Assembly (NCBI GenBank): GCA_035310145.1 | Contig: DATGEL010000123.1 | Location: 1-40,866 of the forward strand | Direction: 5' to 3' | DNA length: 40,866 nt | Origin: Dehalococcoidia bacterium | GTDB taxonomy: Bacteria; Chloroflexota; Dehalococcoidia; CAUJGQ01 | Shown here: positions 25,009-32,637 of the stretch, piece by piece | Numbering within the stretch: position 1 is the first letter of the stretch | How the letters are laid out: every line of letters starts with the position of its first letter | The notes under the pieces: generated by a model | Database searches by the model: none | What the model saw: the letters and a program-made list of their open reading frames with translations, nothing else | Told to the model about the DNA's origin: nothing | Made by a program: the position numbers and the translations under genes

Positions 25009-25053
25009 AGGCTAGCGACTGCACGTTATCCGGACGTTATCGGGACGTTTGCC
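25009..25053 (-). promoter_or_regulatory. PHO-box-like direct repeats and -10 of the pst operon
   Basis: Three direct repeats with an exact 11-base period occur on the plus strand: ACGTTATCC (25023-25031), ACGTTATCG (25034-25042) and ACGTTTGCC (25045-25053). PhoB/PhoP boxes in other bacteria have the same 11-base spacing, one DNA turn per bound monomer. Reading leftwards, TAGCCT (25014-25009) lies 8 bases beyond the last repeat and can serve as the -10 element. The pstS start is about 56 bases downstream of it. The base sequence of the units differs from the E. coli and Streptomyces consensus. Confidence 0.7.
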
Positions 25054-25113
25054 GCTGGTGCGCCGGCGCTGTGCCGACCGACACCGGAGGTTCACTTTCG
25101 CTCCGTCAGTCGG

Positions 25114-25383
25114 TCATCGCTCGCGCAGGAAGCGGTCGACGGCGTCGGCCGTGGCCTGGGCGATCTCGCGCTGCTCGATCAGGCCTTCGAGGCGGGTGCG
25201 CAGGCCGGAGAGCTCGTTCTGCCGGCGCGTGCGGGCGCGGCCACGCAGGCGATAGATGTCGGCCACGGTGGCGCCGTGCGCGGCCAGCACGCGGCCGATC
25301 GCGGCGGCCTGCGCCTCCGCACCCTGGCCCTCCGTCTCAAGCAGCGCCGCCTGCAGGTCGCGCAGCAGCGCGCGGTCATCCAC
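25114..25383 (-). CDS. Small helical protein of unknown function
   Basis: The 89-residue product starts with GTG at 25383 and reads MDDRALLRDLQAALLETEGQ, later VADIYRLRGRARTRRQNELS and LEGLIEQREIAQATADAVDR. It is charged and mostly helical, probably with a short coiled coil, and has no known domain. Ribosome-binding sequence GGAGC lies about ten bases upstream. It sits between the AI-2E permease gene and the pst promoter on the minus strand; its stop is about 60 bases before the PHO-like repeats. Confidence 0.6.
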   Translation of the reverse strand: MDDRALLRDLQAALLETEGQGAEAQAAAIGRVLAAHGATVADIYRLRGRARTRRQNELSGLRTRLEGLIEQREIAQATADAVDRFLRER

Positions 25384-25448
25384 GCTCGATCGTGCTCCGT
25401 GTCCACCACGTTGGCGTGGTTACCCCTGAAGCCAGTCTACCGGCCGGC

Positions 25449-26600
25449 TCAGCGTCGCCGGCCGGCGGCAGAGCGGGGCGCCACCGGCGGCGGGTGCTCC
25501 GGCTCGCGCTTGTCCGAGGGCAATTCGGCGCCATGACCGTCCACCGCGGCGGGCGCCACGGAAGGCGGCTCGAAGACGTAGAACTCGTCGAGCAGCGCCT
25601 GGACGACGATGGCAATCGGCACGGCCAGCAGGGCGCCGAGAATGCCCAGCGCCTCGCCTCCCAGGAAGAGCGCCACCACGACCACCAGCGGATGGATGCC
25701 CAGCACACGGTCCATCAGCTTCGGCGCGATCACGTGGCCTTCGATCTCCACCACCACGGCGTACCAGGCGACCACCCAGATCACCAGCAGCGGATTCTGC
25801 GTCAACGCGACGAGCACCGCCAGCGCCACCGTAAGGAAACCGCCGACGTAAGGAATGACCTCAAGCACACCGCCGATCACGCCAAGCGTCACCGCGTAGT
25901 GCACGTTGAAGATGCGCAGCCCCGCGCCGAACGCCACGCCGAAAAACAGCGCCAGCAGGAGTTGTGCCCGTGCCCACTGCCCCATGCGCGTGCCGATGCG
26001 GCCCATCACCCGCGCCACGCGCGGCCGCTGGTCCGGCGGCACGAAGCGGCGGATCGCCAGCGCGACAAAGTCTTCTTCCACCGCGAGGAAGAAGGCGATC
26101 ACCAGCACCAGGATCACGGTGATGCTGAAGGAGACGAGGTCGAAGATCAGGCTCGTCAGCGTACTGGCAACGGTGCCCAGCTCGCCCGAGAGGCGGTCGG
26201 TAATCGTCTTGGTGGAGAAGTTCTGCGCCTGATCCGGGGCGATGCGGGCGACGAAGCGCTGCGCGTCGTCGGCGTAGCCCGGTAACGATTGGCGCAGCGC
26301 ATCGATCTCGTCCACGACCAGCGGCACGATCAAGGCGATGACACCGGCGAGCACCGCCAGCACCAGCAGGTAGATCACAAGGATCGTGACGCCGCGCGGC
26401 ACACCGCGGCGGGCCATAAAGCGCGCCGCCGGGGCGACGGCCGCGGCCAGCAGAACCGCGGTGAAGAGCACGGTGAAGACGTGCTTGAGGGAAAGCGGCA
26501 GGAAGTGCAGCACGACCAGCAGCAGCACGAGCGCGCCCAGCGGCCATACCGCCCGCTGCGAAAACCCGACCAAACCGCGCTCGTGCCGTGGAATCTGCAT
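25449..26600 (-). CDS. AI-2E family transporter (PerM type)
   Basis: The 383-residue membrane protein has about eight hydrophobic segments arranged as in the PF01594 family. An N-terminal pair (AVWPLGALVLLLVVLHFLPL) and GVTILVIYLLVLAVLAGVIA come first, then a soluble region (LPGYADDAQRFVARIAPDQ), and a C-terminal cluster with GGVLEVIPYVGGFLTVALAV and HPLVVVVALFLGGEALGILG. Members export autoinducer-2 or act as sodium/proton antiporters; most have no proven substrate. ATG 26600 begins just before the first membrane helix. The C-terminus is a proline/arginine-rich cytoplasmic tail. It stands alone on the minus strand. Confidence 0.85.
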   Translation of the reverse strand: MQIPRHERGLVGFSQRAVWPLGALVLLLVVLHFLPLSLKHVFTVLFTAVLLAAAVAPAARFMARRGVPRGVTILVIYLLVLAVLAGVIALIVPLVVDEIDALRQSLPGYADDAQRFVARIAPDQAQNFSTKTITDRLSGELGTVASTLTSLIFDLVSFSITVILVLVIAFFLAVEEDFVALAIRRFVPPDQRPRVARVMGRIGTRMGQWARAQLLLALFFGVAFGAGLRIFNVHYAVTLGVIGGVLEVIPYVGGFLTVALAVLVALTQNPLLVIWVVAWYAVVVEIEGHVIAPKLMDRVLGIHPLVVVVALFLGGEALGILGALLAVPIAIVVQALLDEFYVFEPPSVAPAAVDGHGAELPSDKREPEHPPPVAPRSAAGRRR

Positions 26601-26664
26601 CTCATTCAGGATACGGCAGGGTGCTCCCGCCCGTCGTCTGCTGCGGCGCCGCCATGCCGGGAGT

Positions 26665-27846
26665 TCAGCGCGCCAGCGACGCCCGCAGCGGCCGGAAGAA
26701 GGCGCGGATGTCATCGACGAGCAGCTGCGGCTCCTCCATCGCGGCGAAGTGGCCCCCGCGCGGCATCGGCGTCCAGCGCTGCAGGTTCAGCGCCCGCGCG
26801 GCCCAGGAGCGCGGTGGGCGCGTCAGCTCGTGCGGGAAGGCGGCGTAGCCCGTGGGCGCCTCGATGCGCTCGCCGGCGTTCAGGCGCCAGGGGTTGTGCC
26901 GGCTCTCGTAGTAGAGGCGGGTGGAGCTGTTGATGCAGCCGCTGACCCAGTAGATCATGATGTTCGTCAGCAGCTGGTCCTTGCTGAAGCTGCGCTCCAC
27001 GTCGCCGTCGCAGTCGCTCCAGGCGCGGAACTTCTCCACGATCCAGCCGGCGAGGCCGGCGGGCGAATCGGTCAGGCCGTACGCGAGCGTCTGCGGGCGC
27101 GTGCCCTGAATCCACTGGTAGCCCGTCTCCTCCAGCCGCCAGCGTTCCGCCTCGGCCATGAACGCCTGCTCTTCGTCGCTGAGCGGCGGCGTGCCGGCGC
27201 CGGTGTAGGGGCGCACGCCGAGCATGTTCAGATGCAGGCCGGCGACCTGCCGCGGCTGCTGATACGCCATCGCCGCCGTGATCACCGCGCCCCAGTCGCC
27301 CCCCTGCACGAAATAGCGGTCGTAGCCGAGCGTCTCGTGCATCAGCCGCGCAAACAGTTCGCCGATCGCCTGCGGCGTCATGCCCGGCGCCTGCGGATGC
27401 TCCGAGAAGCCGTAGCCCGGCAGGCTGGGGATTACCAGGTCGAACGCGTCGGCAGTGTCGCCGCCGTGCGCCGCCGGATCGCTCAGCGGACCGGCGATCT
27501 CGATCATCTCGAAGAACGAGCCCGGCCAGCCGTGGCTGATCAGCAGCGGCGCCGGGTTCGGCCCCTTGCCGCGGATGTAGGCGAAATGCAGCTCGAGCCC
27601 GCCGACGGTGGCCGTAAACTGCGGCAGGGCGTTGAGCCGCGCCTCGGCCGCGCGCCAGTCGTAGCGGTTCAACCAGTACTCCACCAGATCGCGCAAATAC
27701 GCGAGGTTGGCGCCGTAGGTCCAGCCGCTGTCGGGAACCTCGTCGGGAAAGCGCGTGCGGCGCAGGCGCTCGTGCAGGTCGTCGAGCACTTCCTGGGGCA
27801 CGGCGATCGTGAACGGGCGCAGGCCCGCGGGCGTTGCGGTGGTCAT
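26665..27846 (-). CDS. Epoxide hydrolase (EHN domain, alpha/beta hydrolase fold)
   Basis: The 393-residue protein has the N-terminal EHN domain (PFTIAVPQEVLDDLHERLRR, FPDEVPDSGWTYGANLAYL) followed by the hydrolase core. The oxyanion loop is LISHGWPGSFFEM, the catalytic nucleophile Asp is in VQGGDWGAVITA, and the catalytic His is in RGGHFAAMEEP near the end. Such enzymes open epoxides to diols by forming an ester on Asp. ATG 27846 has GAGGGAGGACCGAG upstream. The gene is divergent from the zinc-ribbon gene at 28063, with a 216-base shared intergenic region. It matches the size of juvenile-hormone-epoxide-hydrolase-like bacterial enzymes. The substrate is not predictable. Confidence 0.9.
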   Translation of the reverse strand: MTTATPAGLRPFTIAVPQEVLDDLHERLRRTRFPDEVPDSGWTYGANLAYLRDLVEYWLNRYDWRAAEARLNALPQFTATVGGLELHFAYIRGKGPNPAPLLISHGWPGSFFEMIEIAGPLSDPAAHGGDTADAFDLVIPSLPGYGFSEHPQAPGMTPQAIGELFARLMHETLGYDRYFVQGGDWGAVITAAMAYQQPRQVAGLHLNMLGVRPYTGAGTPPLSDEEQAFMAEAERWRLEETGYQWIQGTRPQTLAYGLTDSPAGLAGWIVEKFRAWSDCDGDVERSFSKDQLLTNIMIYWVSGCINSSTRLYYESRHNPWRLNAGERIEAPTGYAAFPHELTRPPRSWAARALNLQRWTPMPRGGHFAAMEEPQLLVDDIRAFFRPLRASLAR

Positions 27847-27986
27847 CTCGGTCCTCCCTCTGGCGCGGCGCCGCGACAGCGGCGGCTCGACTGACTGTAC
27901 CGCAGCAGCACGGCGCTGGCGATGCCGGCAACGGCAGCATTCTGTCAGCGCCCGTAATTTCGTAACGATATCGCGGTACGACACGG

Positions 27987-28002
27987 GTGCGATTTATCGC
28001 AC
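27987..28002. promoter_or_regulatory. 16-bp perfect palindrome GTGCGATTTATCGCAC-like operator
   Basis: GTGCGAT-TT-ATCGCAC is a perfect 7-base inverted repeat with a 2-base centre, 60 bases before the start of the small zinc-ribbon gene. It lies in an AT-richer patch that also holds CGATATCG (27966-27973). Its size fits a homodimeric repressor site. Which regulator binds is unknown. Confidence 0.5.
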
Positions 28003-28062
28003 ATAGGGAGTAGGGTGAAAGGGCGATGGACGCACGTAGGATCTGCTGGAGGAGGTGTCCTC

Positions 28063-28308
28063 ATGGGGCTCATGAGCAAGCTCTTCGGCAAGGGCCAGGA
28101 GATCCCCGAAGCGGCGCAGCCGGGTGTTTCGCTGTGCCCGCATACGACGATGACGCCGCGTTGGGATCGCGCGGACGATATCGGTCACGAGGAACGTGCC
28201 ACCGGCTGGCACTGTGAAGGCTGCGGCGAAACCTTCACCGCGGAGGAGGGCCGGCGCATCCGCGAGGAGGCGGGCGACCGCCTGCGCGATACGCTGCCGA
28301 CCGGATAG
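28063..28308 (+). CDS. Small zinc-ribbon-like protein
   Basis: The 81-residue product reads MGLMSKLFGKGQEIPEAAQP, then LCPHTTMTPRWDRADDIG and GWHCEGCGETFTAEE. The CPH and CEGC groups can make a zinc site, and the C-terminal RRIREEAGDRLRDTLPTG is helical. I recall similar short proteins in Chloroflexota without known function. ATG 28063 follows GGAGGAGGTG, a very strong ribosome-binding site, and a palindromic operator and a strong terminator frame the gene. This suggests a highly and separately regulated monocistronic unit. Confidence 0.75.
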   Translation: MGLMSKLFGKGQEIPEAAQPGVSLCPHTTMTPRWDRADDIGHEERATGWHCEGCGETFTAEEGRRIREEAGDRLRDTLPTG

Positions 28309-28344
28309 CGCCGGCGGCTAGACCAAGCTGCGTCCATACAGCGG

Positions 28345-28390
28345 CGGCCGGGAAGGGCTTGAAACGCTCTTCCCGGCCGTGCTGTTATAT
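28345..28390 (+). terminator. Strong rho-independent terminator
   Basis: CGGCCGGGAAG (28345-28355) pairs perfectly with CTTCCCGGCCG (28369-28379). The stem extends by GGC/GCT (one G-U pair) to 14 bp around a loop TTGAAAC. It is followed by TGCTGTTATAT. It lies 36 bases after the stop of the small zinc-ribbon gene. Confidence 0.8.
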
Positions 28391-28469
28391 CGCGCACGGC
28401 GTCTCACGCGGCGCCGCACCGTATACTGCGGCCGGAGTGGCCGGCAGGGCCGCCCGGTGGAGGCGCCGC

Positions 28470-29639
28470 ATGTCTGAGCCGTCGATCCGGGACCGCGCGG
28501 CGATCGCGGGCATCGGTGAGACCCACTACTACAAGCGCGGCGGCGCCCCCGTCAGCGAGTTCGCGCTGGCCTGCGAGGCGGTGCTGCGCGCGGCGGACGA
28601 TGCCGGGCTTGCGGTCGAGCAGATCGACGGCTTCGCCAGCTACAGCAACGACCGCAACGAGCCCGTGCGCCTGGCCGCCGCGCTCGGCCTGCCCGAGCTG
28701 CGTTGGACGGGCATGGTCTGGGGTGGCGGGGGCGGCGGCGTCGGCGCCGCGGTGGCGAACGCGGCCGCGGCGGTAGCAGCCGGTTATGCTCAGCACATCG
28801 TCGTCTTCCGCTCGCTGGCGCAGGGGCAGTTCCGCCGCTTCGGCCAGGGCACGCGCGCCAGCGTCACGGCGGGCATGATGGCGTACAGCGCGCCGTATGG
28901 GCTGCTCTCGGCGGCGCAGGTGATCGCGCTGCGCACGCGCCGTTTCATGGAGGAACACGGCGCGACCGTGAACGCCCTGGCCGGTATCGCCCTCGCCTCG
29001 TATCACCACGCGCAGTTCAACCCGCGGGCGGTGATGTACGGCCGGCCGCTCTCGCGCGAGGACTACGACAACTCCCGCTGGATCGTGGAGCCCTTCCACC
29101 TGTTCGACTGCTGCCAGGAGAACGACGGCGCCGCGGCGCTGATCGTCACCACGCCGGAACGGGCGCGCGACCTCAAGCACAAACCGGCCTACGTGATGGC
29201 CGCGGCGCAGGGCTCCATGTTCCGTCACGACCTCTTCACCCACGCCGGCCCCGACTACGCCACGGCGAACTTCAAGACGCTTGCGCCGCGCCTCTTCGCC
29301 GAAGCCGGCATCGAGCCGAAGGACGTGGACGTGGCGCAGGTGTACGAGAACTTCACCGGCGGCGAGCTGCTGGCGATGGCCGAGCACGGCTTCTTCGCGC
29401 CGGAGGAGGCGGACGCCTTCTGTACAGTCGAGAACCTGACCTGGCCCCATGGCAAGCTGCCGATCAACACCAGCGGCGGGAATTTAGCCGAGTGTTACAT
29501 GCACGGCCTGGAGCTGGTGAACGAGGCGGTGCGCCAGGTGCGGGGCGAATCGACCTGCCAGGTAGAGAACTGCCGCGTCTCGCTGGTGATCGGCGGCCCG
29601 GTCGCCGCCCCGGTCAGCAGCCTGCTGCTGCATCCCTGA
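28470..29639 (+). CDS. Thiolase-like protein (SCP-x / lipid-transfer type)
   Basis: The 389-residue protein belongs to the thiolase superfamily: RDRAAIAGIGETHYYKRGGA at the start, DGFASYSNDR, the catalytic-loop position MVWGGGGGGVGAAVANAAAA, YENFTGGELLAMAEHGFFAP, and the C-terminal LPINTSGGNLAECYMHGLEL. The residue that is the nucleophilic Cys in degradative thiolases lies in the Gly run here, so Cys is missing. Similar Cys-less proteins pair with DUF35/OB-fold proteins and may act as retro-aldolases on sterol side chains. No DUF35 gene is adjacent. ATG 28470 with GTGGAGGC upstream was chosen; TATACT at 28422 is a possible -10. It fits the acyl-CoA catabolic theme of the window. Confidence 0.85.
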   Translation: MSEPSIRDRAAIAGIGETHYYKRGGAPVSEFALACEAVLRAADDAGLAVEQIDGFASYSNDRNEPVRLAAALGLPELRWTGMVWGGGGGGVGAAVANAAAAVAAGYAQHIVVFRSLAQGQFRRFGQGTRASVTAGMMAYSAPYGLLSAAQVIALRTRRFMEEHGATVNALAGIALASYHHAQFNPRAVMYGRPLSREDYDNSRWIVEPFHLFDCCQENDGAAALIVTTPERARDLKHKPAYVMAAAQGSMFRHDLFTHAGPDYATANFKTLAPRLFAEAGIEPKDVDVAQVYENFTGGELLAMAEHGFFAPEEADAFCTVENLTWPHGKLPINTSGGNLAECYMHGLELVNEAVRQVRGESTCQVENCRVSLVIGGPVAAPVSSLLLHP

Positions 29640-29706
29640 GCCGAGCATCGCCCGGAGCCGGCCGCCGTGCGACGATCGGCCGAACATTCCACGCTGAGGG
29701 CCGCGG

Positions 29707-30066
29707 GTGGCCGGCTATTACGCCGACGAGGACGTGCCGGTGCTGGCTGCACGCATCGCCCGCGGGCTGGGGCTCGACATCCTGCACACCGAAGAGCTGG
29801 GCCGCAAGGGTGTCCGCGACCAGGACCAACTGCTCTTCGCCGCGCGGCAAGGCCGCATCCTGATCACGCGCAACTGCAAGGACTTTTGGCCAATGAGCGA
29901 AGAGTTTGCCGCGAACCAGTCACCGCACGCTGGTGTGCTCTGCATTACCAAATCGCTCGAAGACCGCCCCGCGGCCGAGATTGCGCGGGCGCTTGTTGCG
30001 TTCGATCGTGCGCACACGGGCGGAGTACCGCCTTACTACGTCGACTACCTTCACGCCGTGCCGTAA
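29707..30066 (+). CDS. DUF5615 (PIN-like) protein, probable toxin
   Basis: The 119-residue protein begins with GTG and reads GYYADEDVPVLAARIARGLG, LDILHTEELGRKGVRDQDQL, RQGRILITRNCKDFW. The acidic pairs (ADED, RDQDQ, CKDF) are where PIN-like nucleases hold metal. DUF5615 proteins are toxin candidates normally encoded next to a DUF433 antitoxin. Here the DUF433 gene is on the opposite strand, and the two reading frames overlap by 16 bases at their 3' ends. No strong ribosome-binding site precedes the GTG. Activity is untested, and a structural, non-toxic PIN-like role is possible. Confidence 0.8.
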   Translation: MAGYYADEDVPVLAARIARGLGLDILHTEELGRKGVRDQDQLLFAARQGRILITRNCKDFWPMSEEFAANQSPHAGVLCITKSLEDRPAAEIARALVAFDRAHTGGVPPYYVDYLHAVP

Positions 30067-30386
30067 CCGTCCCGGTAGGGCGGGATCAGCGGCGCATGCT
30101 GCTCCAGCCATGCGTCGATGCGGTCGGCGTCGTCCAGCCAGGCGTCGATCTCCTCGGGGAAGGCTTCATAGTAGGCGCGGGCGGCGGCGAACTCGGCGTC
30201 CGAGAGCATGTCGTGGAATTCGCGCGTGTCCGCCCAGTCCCGCGTGGCGCGGTAGCGCTTGACGACCTCGAACACCTCGATGCCGGTGCCGGCAATGCGG
30301 GCGCGGCGGCCCGTGGCGCCGTCTACGAAGATGATCCCCGGCACCCGCCGCATCCGCTCGGCCTCGCTCAGAACCTTGGTGGCCAT
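30051..30386 (-). CDS. DUF433-type protein, probable antitoxin
   Basis: The 111-residue protein begins MATKVLSEAERMRRVPGIIF and has VDGATGRRARIAGTGIEVFE, VVKRYRATRDWADTREFHDM and DAEFAAARAYYEAFPEEIDA. The RIAGTGIEVFE segment and the following helix are those of DUF433 (a HTH-like fold). In most genomes DUF433 precedes DUF5615 on the same strand. Here it is tail-to-tail with a 16-base overlap, so its expression is not operonic with the toxin. The C-terminal 20 residues (APLIPPYRDGYGTA) extend beyond the usual domain. Confidence 0.75.
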   Translation of the reverse strand: MATKVLSEAERMRRVPGIIFVDGATGRRARIAGTGIEVFEVVKRYRATRDWADTREFHDMLSDAEFAAARAYYEAFPEEIDAWLDDADRIDAWLEQHAPLIPPYRDGYGTA

Positions 30387-30438
30387 CGCCTCGCTCCAGA
30401 CAGTCGCCTTCGCGTCTGGAATGAGTATATCCGCCCCG

Positions 30439-32487
30439 TTAGCCGTCCTTGTCGCCCAGCAGGCACGCCTCCACCCAGGTGCTTTGATACGTCGCGCCCG
30501 CGCCCATGTCGGACAGGTGGTCCGAGGTCAGCACGTTGAGCGGGCCGCCGCTGAGGAAGCGCGAGCGGCCGCGGCTGCCCTCCACCACCACCACGCCCCG
30601 CTGCCCGTCGGCCGTTACTTTCGCGACCAGGCCGACCTGACCGTGCTCGTTGAACAACCTCACAGCATCACCGTCACTGATGCCGCGCCCTCGCGCATCG
30701 TCCGGATGCAGCAGGCAGGCCGGCGTGCCCTGCCTGCGCTGCAGCGCGGCGACGCCGGCGAAGGCGGTGTGGTGCTGATGATGGCCCGGCGCCGTCAGCA
30801 GGCGCAGCGGCCAGCGCGCGGCGTCTTCGCCGGCAGGCTGGGCGGGGTCGGGTTGCCACTCGGGCAGACCGGGCAGACCATCGGCCGCCATCGCGTCGGA
30901 GTAGAGATGCGTAATCGTCGGGCCGCTGTCTGCCAGCGGCAGCTTCGTGGGCTCGCCGGAGAGCACTGTTTCGAGATCGACCCGCGCCGCCGCGCCGGCG
31001 GCGCCCGCGAACAGCGCCTGCATGTGGTCGCGCGGCGTGCGCGTGAAAACCTCGTCCTTCAGACCGAGCTGTGCGGCGAGCTGCTGCACGAGCCAGAGGT
31101 TCGGCCGCGACTCGCCCTGCGGCTCGAGGATGCGCGGGGCGTGCTGCACATAACGGTGGCCGTAGCTGCGGTGCAGATCTTCGGACTCCAGGCTCGTGCT
31201 CGCCGGCAGCACAATGTCGGCGTAGCGCGCCGTGTCGGAGAGGAAGGTGTCGTGCACGACGGTGAACAGGTCCTCGCGCCGCAGACCCCGGATCACGCGG
31301 GCGTTGTCGGGACAGGTGACGGCGGGGTTGTTCGAGGCGACGAACAGCGCCCGGATCGGCGGGTCGTCCAGCTCCAGCAACGCCCCGCCCAGCAGGCTGT
31401 GGTTGATGCGGCGCGTGGGCCGCGGCGCCAGGTCGGGCCGGCGCAAGGCGTCGTAGTCGAGCTGCCAGCCGGCGGCGCTGGCCAGCAGCGCGCCGCCACC
31501 CCGCTTCGCCCAGGCGCCGACCAGCGCCGGCAGGCAGGCGACCGTGCGCACGGCCATGCCGCCGCCGCTGTTGCGCGACATGCCCATACCCAGGCGGATG
31601 AAGGGGGCGCGGGCCTCGCCGTACATCCGCGCCAGTCGCTCGATGTCGGCGGCGGGCACGCCGCTGATGCGCTCCACGGCCCGCGGCGTATAGCGCGGCA
31701 AGGTCTCAAAGCAGAGCCTTTCGAAGCCCTCCGTGCGCTGCGCCACGAACCTGGCGTCGTGCAGCCCCTCTCGCACGAGCACGTGCATGACGCCAAGTGC
31801 GAGCGCCGTATCGCTGCCGACGCGCGGCGCGATGTGCCAGTCCGCCTGGCGAGCTGTGCGCGTGCGGTACGGGTCGATCACCACCAGTTTCGCGCCCTTC
31901 GCCCGCGCCTCGTTGATCAGCGGCACGATGTGGACGTTGGTCGTGACGACGTTGGCGCCCCAGCAGATCACGAGATCAGAATCGACCACGCTCTCCATGT
32001 CGCTGCCGGGATCGTCGCCGACGGCGTACTCCCAGCCCTGGTCGCAGGCGCTGTCGCAGATCGTGCCGGCGATAAAGCGGCTGGCGCCCAGCGCGTGGAA
32101 CAGGGCCTGGAACAGATTGCGGCCTACAAGACCCTGGTTGCCGCTGTAGCACCAGCCAAGCAGCGCCTCCGCGCCCGACTCCTCGATCACGGCACGCCAG
32201 CGCGCCACGATTTCGTCCAGGGCGGCGTCCCAGGAGATCGGCTCGAACCGCCCCTCGCCTTTTGCCCCGCTCCGCCGCAACGGGGTCAAAAGCCGCTCCG
32301 GCGAGTGCACGCGTTCCGCGTAGCGCATGACCTTGCCACAGAGGAAGCCGCGCGTCACGGGGTGTTCCGGGTCGCCTTGCACGCGCAGCACGTGGCCGTC
32401 TCGCACCGTGACGAGCATCGAGCACATGTCGGGGCAGTCGTGCGGACAGACGGTGCGAACCGTGGTTTCGGTGGCGATTTGGCTCAT
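30439..32487 (-). CDS. Molybdopterin-dependent oxidoreductase with [4Fe-4S] site
   Basis: The 682-residue protein is a DMSO-reductase-family catalytic subunit. The N-terminus TVCPHDCPDMCSMLVTVRDG plus a later FLCGKVMRYAERVHSPERLL supplies four Cys for an iron-sulfur cluster. LLGWCYSGNQGLVGRNLFQ, GTICDSACDQGWEYAVGDD and LVICWGANVVTTNVH form the molybdopterin site. The C-terminal domain (GGPLNVLTSDHLSDMGAG) binds the second pterin. No signal peptide or Tat motif is visible, so a cytoplasmic enzyme such as a formate-dehydrogenase-like or dehydroxylase member is likely. ATG 32487 has GAAGGAGCGGGCA upstream. No small Fe-S or membrane subunit lies nearby. Confidence 0.9.
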   Translation of the reverse strand: MSQIATETTVRTVCPHDCPDMCSMLVTVRDGHVLRVQGDPEHPVTRGFLCGKVMRYAERVHSPERLLTPLRRSGAKGEGRFEPISWDAALDEIVARWRAVIEESGAEALLGWCYSGNQGLVGRNLFQALFHALGASRFIAGTICDSACDQGWEYAVGDDPGSDMESVVDSDLVICWGANVVTTNVHIVPLINEARAKGAKLVVIDPYRTRTARQADWHIAPRVGSDTALALGVMHVLVREGLHDARFVAQRTEGFERLCFETLPRYTPRAVERISGVPAADIERLARMYGEARAPFIRLGMGMSRNSGGGMAVRTVACLPALVGAWAKRGGGALLASAAGWQLDYDALRRPDLAPRPTRRINHSLLGGALLELDDPPIRALFVASNNPAVTCPDNARVIRGLRREDLFTVVHDTFLSDTARYADIVLPASTSLESEDLHRSYGHRYVQHAPRILEPQGESRPNLWLVQQLAAQLGLKDEVFTRTPRDHMQALFAGAAGAAARVDLETVLSGEPTKLPLADSGPTITHLYSDAMAADGLPGLPEWQPDPAQPAGEDAARWPLRLLTAPGHHQHHTAFAGVAALQRRQGTPACLLHPDDARGRGISDGDAVRLFNEHGQVGLVAKVTADGQRGVVVVEGSRGRSRFLSGGPLNVLTSDHLSDMGAGATYQSTWVEACLLGDKDG

Positions 32488-32637
32488 TGCCCGCTCCTTC
32501 ATTGCCCCGCGCGAACAGGCATTTTACGCCGGCAGACTCAGGCTAGCCTGGGGAATGGTCCACTGCCAGAGCCAATTGCAGACGATACGACTGGGCCATT
32601 GGTGGCCGGAGACGCGTGGCTCGATGAACCGATCCGC

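Noticed and set aside
24324-26285. Long open translation on the plus strand opposite pstS and the permease gene
   Set aside because: It is antisense to well-supported genes, rich in His, Arg, Asp and Gln with no domain pattern, and is the usual result of high-GC codon bias on the opposite strand.
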